Source of the DNA: Sterolibacteriaceae bacterium
GTDB lineage: Bacteria; Pseudomonadota; Gammaproteobacteria; Burkholderiales; Rhodocyclaceae
NCBI GenBank assembly: GCA_025360425.1
Contig: JANYCD010000022.1
Location: forward strand, 1 to 58,627
Reading direction: 5' to 3'
DNA: 58,627 nucleotides
The notes below the pieces were generated by a model that was not told the origin of the DNA, searched no databases, and saw only the letters and a program-made list of their open reading frames with translations. Of this stretch, positions 17,761 through 27,021 are shown one piece after another (positions within the stretch are counted from its first letter, which is position 1; every line of letters starts with the position of its first letter). The translations under genes and the position numbers were made by a program.

Positions 17761-18348
17761 TTACGCCGGATTCATCAGGCGTTCGACGTAACGCGCGATC
17801 AGGTCCACTTCCAGATTGACCCCGCTGCCGCGCTTCAAGTGTTTGAGCGAAGTGACAGTGATGGTGTGTGGAATCAGGTTGATGGAGAAGTCGGTGCCGT
17901 CAACGCGATTGGTGGTTAGGCTCACGCCGTTTACCGTGATCGAGCCCTTGCGTGCGATATATTTTGCCAAATCCTCTGGCGCACGAATCACCAGTTCATG
18001 CGACTCGCCAATCCTGTCTAATTTGAGCACCTCTCCTACGCCATCGACATGACCCGAAACCAGATGCCCACCAAATCGGTCCGCCATTTGCATGGCTTTT
18101 TCCAGATTGACCTCCTGGGTGCCATCCAGGCCGACCGTACAATCCAGGGTCTCACGCGAGACATCGACACTGAAACCGCTCGCCGTTTTGTTGACGACGG
18201 TAAGACATACACCGTTGCAGGCGATGGAGTCACCGAGCGCGACATCGCCCATGTCGAGCCCGCCCGCAGCGACAACGAGGCGCAAGCCTTGTTCCAATGG
18301 TTGCAGATCGGTGATTCTGCCGGTGGCGGCGACAATGCCGGTGAACAT
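17761..18348 (-). CDS. ribE: Riboflavin synthase, alpha chain
   Basis: A 195-residue protein with the two tandem lumazine-binding domains: MFTGIVAATGRI with DSIACNGVCLTVV in the first and HLVSGHVDGVGEV with GSITVNGVSLT in the second. It converts two molecules of dimethylribityllumazine into riboflavin. It is the first flavin gene of this group; ribD is not upstream, where a PIN-domain gene lies 66 bp away. No FMN riboswitch is recognisable in that gap. Confidence 0.94.
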   Translation of the reverse strand: MFTGIVAATGRITDLQPLEQGLRLVVAAGGLDMGDVALGDSIACNGVCLTVVNKTASGFSVDVSRETLDCTVGLDGTQEVNLEKAMQMADRFGGHLVSGHVDGVGEVLKLDRIGESHELVIRAPEDLAKYIARKGSITVNGVSLTTNRVDGTDFSINLIPHTITVTSLKHLKRGSGVNLEVDLIARYVERLMNPA

Positions 18349-18414
18349 TTGGAGTTGGTCCCCTACGAAAGCAATTTACTCTTGGCGTTGAAGTTGGGCT
18401 GCGACCAATACGGC

Positions 18415-18879
18415 TTATGCCGTCGCCAATGATTCAAGCGCCACGTCTGGGGTGGCGATACGAAACATGCCGTTCAGCGTATCGCGTCGCGCCAGTTTCA
18501 ACAAAGCCTTGTCAGCAGTGAACAGCCAGTCGGCGCGACCATCACGAGCAAGTTCGAGGAATTTCTGATCGTCGCGATCCTGGCAGCGCGGTAGCGGTGG
18601 ACGCAACAGCTCCGGCGGCTCGCTGACATGCTGTACGACGTCAAGATAGCGATCATAGGCCTGCTGTTGTGTAGCCATATCAAGCTTCAACTTTGGGTAG
18701 TTGAGCACCCGACGGTATTCGGCAAGGGAAGCCTCATTGGCGAGTGCGGCCCACGGGCCGGACTCCACTTGGCGCCGCAGTGGAACAAAGCGACTGTCGA
18801 CGAATGCCCACAGAGACAGCAGCACATTAGTATCGAGTACGACGCGCAACGGTGCGCGGGCGGCCAAGCCGTTTGTCAT
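18415..18879 (-). CDS. PIN-domain protein, COG1569 type (putative toxin-like nuclease)
   Basis: A 154-residue single PIN domain. The four acidic positions are visible: RVVLDTNVLLSLW near the N-terminus, EASLAEYRRVL, CQDRDDQKFLELA and WLFTADKALLKLA. PIN domains are Mg-dependent ribonucleases and many are toxins of toxin-antitoxin pairs. Here no small antitoxin gene is adjacent: phaC ends 8 bp upstream and ribE starts 66 bp downstream. ATG 18879 is preferred; an in-frame TTG at 18891 would overlap the phaC stop. A toxin role is therefore unproven. Confidence 0.8.
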   Translation of the reverse strand: MTNGLAARAPLRVVLDTNVLLSLWAFVDSRFVPLRRQVESGPWAALANEASLAEYRRVLNYPKLKLDMATQQQAYDRYLDVVQHVSEPPELLRPPLPRCQDRDDQKFLELARDGRADWLFTADKALLKLARRDTLNGMFRIATPDVALESLATA

Positions 18880-18887
18880 CCCGGTGA

Positions 18888-20717
18888 TCAACCTTTTTTT
18901 TGTGCGCCGAGGTGGAATTTGGCGTAAGTCCCGGGAGCATCCTCGACCACTTTCAGTTTGCCTTTCGACGGATCGCGGGCCGGTACTTTCTCGTCACCAT
19001 TAAGTTGCGCAATCCATTTTTGCCAATCAGTCCACCACGATCCCTCGTGTTGTGTCCTCCCCTCAAACCAATCATCTGGCGTCGCCGGCAAGGTCTTTAT
19101 CGCGGCCGTGTCATCACGTGTCCAGTAGCCATATTTGTTGGCCGAAGGCGGATTCACGACACCTGCGATATGCCCCGAACCACCGAGCACGAAACGCACC
19201 GGCCCCCCCAGATGCGTCGCACCGAGGTAGGTGCCCTGCCACGGCGCGATGTGGTCTTCGATGGTGGAGATGAAGTAGCTGGGCGTTTTTACTTTCGACA
19301 AATCAATCGGAACATCGGCGAGAGTGATGCCGTTCGGTTGGGCCAACAGATTCTTCAAATACATGTTGCGCAGATAGAAACTGTGCATCCTGTAAGGCAT
19401 GCGGGTTGAATCCGAGTTCCAGAACAACAGGTCAAAGGGAAATGGCTCTTTGCCCATCAGATAGTTGCTGACCACGAAGGACCAGATCAGGTCATTGGAA
19501 CGGAGCGCGTTGAAGGTCGACGCCATGTCCGAGCCCTCCAGATAACCATGCTCCGACATTTTCTTCTCCAGCATCGTGACCTGCTGTTCATCGATGAACA
19601 CACCCAGCTCGCCGGGGATAGTGAAATCTAGCAGGGCGACGAAGAACGTCGCCGATGCCACGCGTTTGTCTTTCTTGGCCGTCATGTAGGCCAGAGTGGA
19701 ACCAAGCAATGTGCCACCGAGACAGTAGCCAATCGTATTGATTTCTTCTACGCCGGCCTGTTTGCAGACAGCGTCAATGGCTGCCAGTGAACCTTCCGTC
19801 AGGTAGTCCTCGAAACTCTTCTCCGCCAGTTTTGCATCCGGATTGACCCAGGAAACGCAAAACACGGTGTGTCCCTGATCCGTGGCCCACTTGATGAAGG
19901 AATTCTTTTCGCGCAGGTCGAGGATGTAGTACTTGTTGATCCACGGTGGGAAGATGAGCAGCGGTTTTTTGTATTGCTTGTCAGTCGTCGGTGCAAATTG
20001 CAGCAACTGGATCAAATCATTCTGGAACACTACCTTGCCGGGCGAGGTAGCAACGTTCCTGCCCAGCTCGAAGGCGTCGGTATCGGTCATCTTGACGCGC
20101 AACTTGCCATCACCGGCCTCGATGTCGCGCAGCAGGTTGCTAAAGCCCTTGATTAGGTTCTGGCCTCGCGTCTTCACCGTCTCGTTCAGGACTTCGGGGT
20201 TGGTCATCGCGAAGTTGGACGGAGCCAGCGCGTCGATGAATTGACTGGTAAAGAAATTGACTTTCTTCTGTTCCTGATCTGACAATCCGTCGACATTGCC
20301 TACGGCGTCGTGAACGTGGCGGGCAGTGATCAGGTAAGACTGCTTGATGAAATCAAACAGGAAATTTTCTTCCCACTCCGGACCTTTGAAGCGATTGTCG
20401 CCTTTGATCGGCGACACAATGGGAGGCGCTTGCACGCCGGCGAAGCGCAGCATCGAGTGCTGCCAGAGAGACATGTAGTCCCACACCAGATTCATTTGCG
20501 CTTGCGCCATCTTGTAGGGATTCGCCAGCATCTTGGACATAACGTCCATGAAGGCTTGGGCGACACCCAGTTCATCAACCGGCGCAGTCAAACCATTCTT
20601 CATCTGACGCTGCATGTACTCGGTGAGCAACTTGGAGGAACGTTGCGCCACGTCAGCATAAGTTTTCGCAACCTCGTGCGGATCTGGAAGTGGATTGCTG
20701 GTTTTTTGCCCGGACAT
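18888..20717 (-). CDS. phaC: Class I poly(3-hydroxyalkanoate) synthase
   Basis: A 609-residue PhaC. The active-site Cys is in the lipase-like box TIGYCLGGTLLG (about residue 328), the Asp lies in the IEDHIAPWQGTY segment, and the His is in VLGGSGHIAGVVNPPS. The N-terminal PhaC domain precedes these. It polymerises (R)-3-hydroxyacyl-CoA on the granule surface. phaA, phaB and phasin genes are not adjacent; the phaJ-like gene at 2510 could supply monomers. It is the first gene of the long minus-strand run, with a GGAGAG Shine-Dalgarno. Confidence 0.95.
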   Translation of the reverse strand: MSGQKTSNPLPDPHEVAKTYADVAQRSSKLLTEYMQRQMKNGLTAPVDELGVAQAFMDVMSKMLANPYKMAQAQMNLVWDYMSLWQHSMLRFAGVQAPPIVSPIKGDNRFKGPEWEENFLFDFIKQSYLITARHVHDAVGNVDGLSDQEQKKVNFFTSQFIDALAPSNFAMTNPEVLNETVKTRGQNLIKGFSNLLRDIEAGDGKLRVKMTDTDAFELGRNVATSPGKVVFQNDLIQLLQFAPTTDKQYKKPLLIFPPWINKYYILDLREKNSFIKWATDQGHTVFCVSWVNPDAKLAEKSFEDYLTEGSLAAIDAVCKQAGVEEINTIGYCLGGTLLGSTLAYMTAKKDKRVASATFFVALLDFTIPGELGVFIDEQQVTMLEKKMSEHGYLEGSDMASTFNALRSNDLIWSFVVSNYLMGKEPFPFDLLFWNSDSTRMPYRMHSFYLRNMYLKNLLAQPNGITLADVPIDLSKVKTPSYFISTIEDHIAPWQGTYLGATHLGGPVRFVLGGSGHIAGVVNPPSANKYGYWTRDDTAAIKTLPATPDDWFEGRTQHEGSWWTDWQKWIAQLNGDEKVPARDPSKGKLKVVEDAPGTYAKFHLGAQKKG

Positions 20718-20886
20718 TTGCTCTCTCCTGTTATTGACGGACGCTAATAAAATGTGCGGACGTCTCGTCTAACCCCCATTGTACCCGGTGAGAATGAATT
20801 TGTTGCGATGCAATATAATTCCCGTGATTTGTACTCAAGACATCGTTTATGCTCGTGACAAATAACCAATAGGCAAAAATCAGAAC
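20718..20886. promoter_or_regulatory. Divergent promoter region between phaC and mvaB
   Basis: This 169-bp gap separates two divergent genes and is AT-richer than its surroundings. A perfect -10 hexamer TATAAT lies on the plus strand at 20814-20819, about 70 bp before mvaB, without a good -35 box. On the minus strand a TACAAT lies about 60 bp before phaC, also with a poor -35. Exact start sites cannot be fixed. Confidence 0.4.
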
Positions 20887-21786
20887 ATGGTACTTCCCAC
20901 CCATGTCAACCTCATCGAGGCCGGCCCGCGTGACGGACTGCAAAACGAAAAACAGGTAGTGCCGACGGCAGTCAAGCTGGAACTGATCCACCAACTTCGT
21001 GCTGCCGGGATCAAGACGATCGAAGCAACTGCATTTGTGTCACCCAAGTGGGTGCCACAAATGGCCGACAGCAGCACAGTCATGAACGTCATTGCCAAGC
21101 ACGACGATGTCACTTACATGGCGCTGACCCCGAATCTCAAGGGCTTCGAAGCAGCGTTCGCCGCAGGTTGCCGTAATGTCGCGGTGTTCGCGGCAGCGTC
21201 GGAAACCTTCTCGCAGAAGAATACCAATTGCTCCATCGCGGAAAGCTTCGAGCGCTTCATCCCGGTGATGGATGCCGCCGCCAAAGCCGGGATACGGGTG
21301 CGGGGCTACGTGTCCTGCGTGGTCGGTTGTCCCTATGAGGGCGAGATCCGGCCCACAGCCGTCGCCGACATCGCACGCAGACTGTTCGACATGGGATGTT
21401 ACGAGGTGAGCATGGGCGATACGATCGGTGTCGGTACTCCGGGTAGCGTGCGCGCGATGTTCGAGGCGACAGCCAAATATATTCCAGTGAACAAACTTGC
21501 CGGACATTTTCACGACAGCTACGGCATGGCCATCGCCAATATCTACGCTTCCATGGAAATGGGTATTTCCGTGTTCGACAGTTCGGTGGCGGGGCTGGGC
21601 GGTTGTCCCTTCGCTCCCGGGGCTTCTGGCAACGTGGCGACCGAGGATGTGGTCTATTTGCTGCGTGGGTTGGGCATCGAATGCGGAGTCGATCTTGATG
21701 CGCTGGTCGATACCGCATTGTGGATTTCTGCTTACCTCGGTCGCGCGCCAGCATCCAGAGTGGCGCGCGCAATGACAAGACACTGA
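20887..21786 (+). CDS. mvaB: Hydroxymethylglutaryl-CoA lyase
   Basis: A 299-residue TIM-barrel lyase that splits HMG-CoA to acetoacetate and acetyl-CoA, the last step of leucine breakdown. It shows the N-terminal [14 protein letters not shown] metal and substrate motif, [17 protein letters not shown], the HFHDSYGMA metal histidines and the family signature [19 protein letters not shown] with the catalytic Cys. The other leucine genes (liu) are not in the window. rapZ starts 20 bp downstream. Confidence 0.95.
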   Translation: MVLPTHVNLIEAGPRDGLQNEKQVVPTAVKLELIHQLRAAGIKTIEATAFVSPKWVPQMADSSTVMNVIAKHDDVTYMALTPNLKGFEAAFAAGCRNVAVFAAASETFSQKNTNCSIAESFERFIPVMDAAAKAGIRVRGYVSCVVGCPYEGEIRPTAVADIARRLFDMGCYEVSMGDTIGVGTPGSVRAMFEATAKYIPVNKLAGHFHDSYGMAIANIYASMEMGISVFDSSVAGLGGCPFAPGASGNVATEDVVYLLRGLGIECGVDLDALVDTALWISAYLGRAPASRVARAMTRH

Positions 21787-21806
21787 GGCTTGGTTATTCT
21801 TCGCCC

Positions 21807-22652
21807 ATGCGACTGTTTCTGATTAGCGGCCTTTCCGGTTCCGGCAAGAGCGTGGCGCTCCATGTGCTGGAGGACGCCGGCTATTTCTGCGTCGACAATC
21901 TACCTGCCACGCTGCTGCCACAACTCATCACGCAACTCGCGGCCGAGGGCTACGACCGTATCGCGGTAGCCATGGACATGCGCAGTGGCGCCAGTCTGGC
22001 AGCCTTGCCCAAGCAGTTGCGCGATTTGCAGGCACAAGGCAATGTCGAACTGCGCTTCGTCTTTCTCGATGCTCGCGACGATGTGCTGATTCAGCGTTTT
22101 TCCGAAACGCGCCGCCGCCATCCCATGGCTGATGGTGAGACTTCGCTTGCCGAGGCCATTGGCCGCGAACGGGAAGCGCTGGAAACCCTGGCCAGCCTCG
22201 GGCACCGCATTGACAGCAGCGAGTTGCGTCCCAATGCGTTGCGCGCTTTTGTTCGCGAATTTGCCGAACTTGAAGCGGGGACAGGTTTCATCCTGCTGTT
22301 CGAATCTTTTGGCTTCAAGCATGGTCTGCCGCTGGATGCCGATCTGGTTTTTGATGTGCGCTGTTTGCCGAATCCGCACTATGACCCGACACTTCGCCCG
22401 CTGAGCGGTCGCGATGCGCCGGTCGTTGCATTTCTCGAAGCCCAGCCGGAGGTGGCGAAAATGGCGGAAGACATTCACCGCTTTGTCACCAACTGGTTGC
22501 CGGCCTATTTGCGCGACAACCGATCCTATCTCACCGTTGCAATCGGCTGCACCGGTGGCCAGCATCGCTCAGTGTATTTTGCAGAGTGGCTGATGGCCAG
22601 ATTCAGAGGCTCGGTGCGGGTATTGGTACGACATCGCGAATTGCCGACATGA
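21807..22652 (+). CDS. rapZ: RNase adapter protein RapZ (nucleotide-binding YvcJ family)
   Basis: A 281-residue protein with an N-terminal P-loop [20 protein letters not shown], the [15 protein letters not shown] segment, [21 protein letters not shown], and the C-terminal [18 protein letters not shown] signature. In E. coli it brings RNase E to the sRNA GlmZ in response to glucosamine-6-phosphate; in other phyla the role differs. The start is at MRLFLI; the frame is open earlier inside mvaB. In many proteobacteria it belongs to the rpoN-ptsN cluster; here it follows mvaB. Confidence 0.94.
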   Translation: MRLFLISGLSGSGKSVALHVLEDAGYFCVDNLPATLLPQLITQLAAEGYDRIAVAMDMRSGASLAALPKQLRDLQAQGNVELRFVFLDARDDVLIQRFSETRRRHPMADGETSLAEAIGREREALETLASLGHRIDSSELRPNALRAFVREFAELEAGTGFILLFESFGFKHGLPLDADLVFDVRCLPNPHYDPTLRPLSGRDAPVVAFLEAQPEVAKMAEDIHRFVTNWLPAYLRDNRSYLTVAIGCTGGQHRSVYFAEWLMARFRGSVRVLVRHRELPT

Positions 22653-22694
22653 ATTTCTTCATTGGGCCGCGTTGACGCGGGAAACGGGATTCAT

Positions 22695-23333
22695 GTGACA
22701 GCAAGCAAGACTCCAATCATCGCGCTCGCATTCACTGGCGCATCCGGCATGCCATACGGCGTACGCCTGCTCGAATGTCTGATTAAATCCGGCGTGCGTG
22801 TCTGGCTGGTCTATTCGCAGGCGGCGCAGATTGTTGCAAGGCAGGAAATGGATCTTGTCCTTCCGTTGCAACCTTTAGAAGCCCAGAAATATTTCTCCAC
22901 GCGATTTAATGCGGTACCAGGACAGCTTTCAGTGTTTAGCAGACAAGACTGGAATGCGCCGTTGGCCTCAGGCTCCAACCCGCCGGACGCCTATGTCATC
23001 TGCCCTTGCACCATGGGCACACTGTCCAAGGTGGCAACCGGCATGGCCGACGATCTCATCTGCCGCACTGCTGACGTGGTGCTAAAGGAAGGCCGTAAAT
23101 TGATTCTGGTGCCGCGCGAAACACCACTATCCGCAATTCAGTTGGAGAACATGCTGAGACTTTCCCGTGCTGGCGCAGTGATCCTGCCACCGAACCCGGG
23201 TTTCTATCATCATCCCGCTGATGTGCAGGGAGTGATCGACTTTGTCGTGGCGCGCATCCTTGATCAACTGGGTATCGCGCATACGCTAATGCCGCGTTGG
23301 GGTGCGGGGAAGCGGGAAGAGCTTAGCGGCTAG
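22695..23333 (+). CDS. ubiX: Flavin prenyltransferase UbiX
   Basis: A 212-residue flavoprotein with IIALAFTGASGMPYGVRLLE at the N-terminus, VICPCTMGTLSKVATGMADDLICR in the centre split as two motifs, and LVPRETPLSAIQLENMLRL later. It makes prenylated FMN, the cofactor of UbiD decarboxylases, used in ubiquinone synthesis. The start is GTG at 22695 with GGGA seven bases upstream; a TTG at 22662 would add 11 unconserved residues. Its stop overlaps the convergent mutY stop by 4 bp. Confidence 0.92.
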   Translation: MTASKTPIIALAFTGASGMPYGVRLLECLIKSGVRVWLVYSQAAQIVARQEMDLVLPLQPLEAQKYFSTRFNAVPGQLSVFSRQDWNAPLASGSNPPDAYVICPCTMGTLSKVATGMADDLICRTADVVLKEGRKLILVPRETPLSAIQLENMLRLSRAGAVILPPNPGFYHHPADVQGVIDFVVARILDQLGIAHTLMPRWGAGKREELSG

Positions 23334-24379
23334 CCGGCAGCGGGTTTTATCGTTCCCAGAATACGCCGGATCGGCGCCGGCAGCGGGGCGTTTGCCAGGC
23401 TGTCGAATGCCACCCAGCGTAAGCCCGGTTCGGATAAATGAGGGAGTTGCCGGGCAGTTGCCATCACCGGACTGATATGCAGCCGGAAATGGGTAAACGC
23501 GTGCGCCAAATCGGGTAGTGCTTGCCACTGTTCCACCTCGCATCCAAGGCGGTTCCTGGCATGAAATTTTGCGGATGCTCCAATGGGAAGTTCCGGCAAA
23601 GACAGAAGCCCGCCCCAGATTCCGCTGGGCGGACGCTGTTCAAGCAGCACTGCTCCCTCACGCAGCAGCACCAGCAAGGTCACCTGTTTCTCCGGCACGG
23701 CGCGTTTGGGACGCGGCGTCGGCAGCTCGACGACACGATCATCTCGTTTGGCGACACAAAGGTCTTGCAACGGACAGACATCGCAACGGGGTTTGCCGCG
23801 TCTACATAACGTGGCGCCAAGATCCATCTGGGCCTGGATATAGGTCGCCACATCATGCGTTGGCAACTGCTCGTCGGCGAGGCGCCACATTTTTTTTTCG
23901 ATGGCCGGCGCGCCAGGAAACCCGTCAATACCAAAACAACGGGCCAGCACGCGTTTGACGTTGCCATCGAGGATGGCAACGTGTGCGTTGAAACAAAACG
24001 CGGCGATGGCGTTGGCCGTTGAACGACCGATGCCAGGCAACGCGGCGATGGCATCCGGATTGGTGGGGAAGGCACCGCCATGCGTATCCATGACCATCCT
24101 GGCGCATGCGTGCAGATTACGGGCGCGGGCGTAGTAACCCAGCCCGCTCCACTGCGCCATCACGTCTTCGACCGGTGCGATGGCGAGATCCTTCAACGTC
24201 GGAAAGCGGGTGAGAAAGCGGGCGTAGTAGGGGATAACCGCTACAACCTGCGTCTGTTGCAGCATGATTTCCGACAGCCACACGCGATAGGGATCGCGCG
24301 TGTTCTGCCAGGGGAGATCGTGACGTCCGTGTTGCTTTTGCCAGCGAATCAAGCGCTGCGAAAAGTCAGAACCTTTCAC
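23330..24379 (-). CDS. mutY: Adenine DNA glycosylase MutY
   Basis: A 349-residue glycosylase that removes A opposite 8-oxoguanine. Marks are WLSEIMLQQTQVVAVIPYY with the catalytic Glu, the helix-hairpin-helix LPGIGRSTANAIAAF, VAILDGNVKRVLARC with the catalytic Asp, and the 4Fe-4S loop CRRGKPRCDVCPLQDLC. A Nudix-like C-terminal domain for 8-oxoG recognition follows. GTG 24379 is chosen, sharing a base with the purT stop (TAGTG); TTG 24415 is also in frame. The partner repair enzyme MutM is at 33611. Confidence 0.94.
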   Translation of the reverse strand: MKGSDFSQRLIRWQKQHGRHDLPWQNTRDPYRVWLSEIMLQQTQVVAVIPYYARFLTRFPTLKDLAIAPVEDVMAQWSGLGYYARARNLHACARMVMDTHGGAFPTNPDAIAALPGIGRSTANAIAAFCFNAHVAILDGNVKRVLARCFGIDGFPGAPAIEKKMWRLADEQLPTHDVATYIQAQMDLGATLCRRGKPRCDVCPLQDLCVAKRDDRVVELPTPRPKRAVPEKQVTLLVLLREGAVLLEQRPPSGIWGGLLSLPELPIGASAKFHARNRLGCEVEQWQALPDLAHAFTHFRLHISPVMATARQLPHLSEPGLRWVAFDSLANAPLPAPIRRILGTIKPAAG

Positions 24380-25587
24380 TAATCGACTTTTACCGGCTTC
24401 ACTTTGCTTGCGCAAAGCTTTGCGCGAGCTCTTGCTTCATCGGTGGTATCGGCGTTGGCAACAGCTACCCCCATGCGACGTTTTAAAAAGCTTTCCGGTT
24501 TGCCAAACAACCGAATGTCGGATTCGGGAACGGCCAGCGCCGCATCGACACCTTCAAAGGCGATTCCCATTTCGTCCATTCCCCCGTAAATCACGGCGGA
24601 AGCGCCCGGACGTCGTAGTGTGACATCGACCGGCAAACCAAGAATTGCGCGGGCATGCAATTCGAATTCGGAGCAACGCTGCGTCGCGAGCGTCACCAAT
24701 CCCGTGTCATGGGGGCGTGGGCTGACTTCCGAGAACCAGACCTGATCGCCTTTGACGAACAGTTCCACACCGAAGATGCCGCGACCACCGAGATTGCCGG
24801 TAACAGCCTGGGCAATGCGGCGCGACTCTTCCAGTGCGAGCGGCGTCATCGCCATCGGCTGCCATGATTCAACGTAATCGCCATTCACCTGCACGTGGCC
24901 GATAGGTTCGCAGAAAAAGGTTTCCACTTGCCCGGAGGTACCAATGGCGCGAACGGTGAGCAGAGTAATTTCGTAATCGAAGTCGATGAAACCCTCAACG
25001 ATTACCCTTCCGTGATTCACCCGGCCGCCAGCGCAGGCGTAGTCCCATGCCTTCTTTACATCCGAGGAAGTCTTGAGCAGCGATTGTCCCTTGCCCGAAG
25101 ATGACATCACCGGCTTTACCACACAGGGGAATCCAATCGGATCGTTGATCGCCGCTTGCAGTTCGGCCAATGAGTCCGCGAAACGATACGGCGAAGTCGG
25201 CAATCCCAGTTCCTCGGCGGCCAAACGGCGTATGCCTTCGCGGTTCATGGTCAGACGCACGGCACGTGCAGTGGGAATCACCTCGGCCAGCTTGTCGCGC
25301 TCAATCTCCACCAGCATTTCAGTGGCAATGGCTTCGATTTCCGGTACTACCAGATGGGGATTTTCCAGTTCGATCAGCGCACGCAATGCGACGCCATCGG
25401 TCATTGCGATCACGTGGCTGCGATGAGCCACCTGCATGCCGGGGGCGTCGGGATAGCGATCCACCGCGATGACTTCACAGCCGAGGCGTTGCAAGGCAAT
25501 GGTGACTTCCTTGCCCAGTTCACCGCTGCCCAGCAACATTACGCGGGTTGCCGATGAAGATAGGGGGGTGCCGATACGGATGGTCAT
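24379..25587 (-). CDS. purT: Formate-dependent phosphoribosylglycinamide formyltransferase (GART 2)
   Basis: A 402-residue ATP-grasp enzyme of purine synthesis that uses formate and ATP instead of formyl-tetrahydrofolate. It has [20 protein letters not shown] at the N-terminus, the ATP-grasp core ([16 protein letters not shown]), [20 protein letters not shown] and [14 protein letters not shown]. It overlaps the mutY start by one base and probably forms an operon with it. Confidence 0.95.
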   Translation of the reverse strand: MTIRIGTPLSSSATRVMLLGSGELGKEVTIALQRLGCEVIAVDRYPDAPGMQVAHRSHVIAMTDGVALRALIELENPHLVVPEIEAIATEMLVEIERDKLAEVIPTARAVRLTMNREGIRRLAAEELGLPTSPYRFADSLAELQAAINDPIGFPCVVKPVMSSSGKGQSLLKTSSDVKKAWDYACAGGRVNHGRVIVEGFIDFDYEITLLTVRAIGTSGQVETFFCEPIGHVQVNGDYVESWQPMAMTPLALEESRRIAQAVTGNLGGRGIFGVELFVKGDQVWFSEVSPRPHDTGLVTLATQRCSEFELHARAILGLPVDVTLRRPGASAVIYGGMDEMGIAFEGVDAALAVPESDIRLFGKPESFLKRRMGVAVANADTTDEARARAKLCASKVKPVKVD

Positions 25588-25668
25588 AACGACTGGATTT
25601 TACTGGCCAAACCCGTTCGGCGCACAACTGGTAGCGTCAACTGACCGAGTGCAAACGAATTGCTAAAA

Positions 25669-25700
25669 AACCGGCGCCGCCCTGCAAAAGCGGCCCGGTT
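25669..25700 (-). terminator. Intrinsic terminator of the MarR-like gene
   Basis: On the minus strand an 11-bp stem (AACCGG and GCCGC blocks at 25669-25680 against 25690-25700, with one bulged base) is followed by six T. It lies 8 bp behind the stop of the gene at 25709. Confidence 0.8.
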
Positions 25701-25708
25701 ATAGAACG

Positions 25709-26041
25709 CTAACTCTTGTCGAGTTTGTCGATATGCTTGCCGAGCTTAGCGTAAGTTCTCAGCACGTCAGGCGCCAATCGAAGTTCGGCCATGCGACCAT
25801 CTTGTGCATTGCGCGCCTTTGTCACCACGCCGAGCTTGACCATCCGTTCCAGACGACGACGCAAGGTTGCCGGGGCTCCGAGCTGGCAGAGAAGCAATTG
25901 TTTCGCGGTAGTGAATGTCCCCGCTTCTTGAGCGTTGCCGATTTCACAAATGATGTCGTAGTCTTCGAGCGACTCAAGGAAAGGCAGGTTGGCGCGCTGA
26001 AAGGCGCGAATCTTGTTCAGCTTCTCAAATATTTTTGTCAT
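25709..26041 (-). CDS. MarR-like winged-helix regulator
   Basis: A 110-residue small protein. The middle has a winged-helix pattern: TAKQLLLCQLGAPATLRRRL, a likely recognition helix, then ERMVKLGVVTKARNAQDGRM, the typical beta-wing (basic, DGR) of MarR-type proteins. It is shorter than most MarR proteins and lacks much of their flanking dimer helices. The start is MTKIFEKL; ATG 26065 upstream is possible. It has its own terminator and stands alone between purT and a secreted protein, so no target can be inferred. Confidence 0.7.
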   Translation of the reverse strand: MTKIFEKLNKIRAFQRANLPFLESLEDYDIICEIGNAQEAGTFTTAKQLLLCQLGAPATLRRRLERMVKLGVVTKARNAQDGRMAELRLAPDVLRTYAKLGKHIDKLDKS

Positions 26042-26342
26042 GGTGTGTTTTGTGTGACATCCCAAAAAGAATTATCGACGCCCTTTATGATCGACTGGCC
26101 CTCTCGGAATAAACCATCACATCCGTTACTGACAATCGCCAAACACGCATTGGCAAATCGCCCGTTTCAGTGGATATTCAGCCGTTTGTGACCTGCATGC
26201 CTCACGATCATATTGACAGGTAACAGTCTACTTAAGTTCCAATTCACGCAAAACCGATATTGTGGAATGAGCGGTATTCCGCAAAATCATGCTTACCTTG
26301 CACTGTTCACGAACCGTGTCGTCGCGTGGAAGTTCGTTCGGA
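26042..26342. other. Intergenic region with an inverted repeat
   Basis: A 301-bp gap without a credible gene, between the MarR-like gene and the unknown secreted protein, both minus. It holds an inverted repeat, TTGTGGAAT at 26260-26268 and ATTCCGCAA at 26276-26284, one G-T pair in nine, with a 7-nt loop. There is no T run to make it a clear terminator. A TTGACA at 26213-26218 on the plus strand has no matching -10. Confidence 0.5.
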
Positions 26343-26963
26343 CTACGCCGACGGGGTCTCCCGACGAGCATCTGACTTAGCCGGAATCGCCTGAAGTTGC
26401 GGCGTCATATGTTTCAACGCCACCTCGAGTAACTCTTTTATCTTGTCGATTGGCGGCAGCGCGGCTTTTTCGTCCATTTGAAGGTTGATGACCAGACGCT
26501 GTTTACCTCCCACCAATTCATCACAGGCTTCGTAATACTGAACAATGGACGGTTTTCCGTCTTTACCTGACAGGTAGTCGTATTGGCCTACCTCGCAGGT
26601 TATTTCCCCGGTTCGGGTTTTGGTGATGTCATCGAACCCCCCCTTCGCGTCCTCCCATGCATCCAGCTCTTCGATGGTGACTGGAGTAGAAAAATTATGG
26701 ATCGCAACACTTATAAATTGAGCACCCTTTTTCCCCAGGTTGATTGTGCAAATGCTTGACCAAATATCGGTTGGAGCACCGCTAACACCTTTGGGCACAT
26801 TCACTCCGTCTTCGTAAGGTTCACCTTCGATATGCAAGTTGAGCGCCGCGATTTCGCTTTGCGCGATCAATTTGCACGCCCCCGTGGGGCCCCCTGCAGC
26901 AGTTGCGATGTAAGGCGCCGCCATGGAAATTGCAGTTGCCAGAATCAGAGTCAATTTACGCAT
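26343..26963 (-). CDS. Unknown exported protein with four cysteines
   Basis: A 206-residue protein I do not recognise. It has a clean signal peptide (MRKLTLIL, hydrophobic core, likely cleaved after ATA at about residue 22). The mature part has four cysteines at 30, 72, 123 and 147, an even number consistent with two disulfides in the periplasm. The sequence starts ACKLIAQSEIAALNL, which resembles the opening of small secreted proteins that begin with a Cys-Leu-dyad-helix, but this is not an identification. The C-terminal 30 residues look helical and charged. It lies 58 bp behind ftsX on the same strand and could be read with it. Confidence 0.75.
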   Translation of the reverse strand: MRKLTLILATAISMAAPYIATAAGGPTGACKLIAQSEIAALNLHIEGEPYEDGVNVPKGVSGAPTDIWSSICTINLGKKGAQFISVAIHNFSTPVTIEELDAWEDAKGGFDDITKTRTGEITCEVGQYDYLSGKDGKPSIVQYYEACDELVGGKQRLVINLQMDEKAALPPIDKIKELLEVALKHMTPQLQAIPAKSDARRETPSA

Positions 26964-27021
26964 TGGGTTCTCCTCAGAATGAAATAGTTTGGCATTTCCT
27001 AGCCGGCAATGCTACACCTTC

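Noticed and set aside
16879..17919. A 346-codon plus-strand reading frame
   Set aside because: It is antisense to ribBX and the end of ribE and shows no domain.
18349..18414. An FMN riboswitch before the rib genes
   Set aside because: The gap is only 66 bp, too short for the conserved RFN structure, and no RFN boxes are visible.
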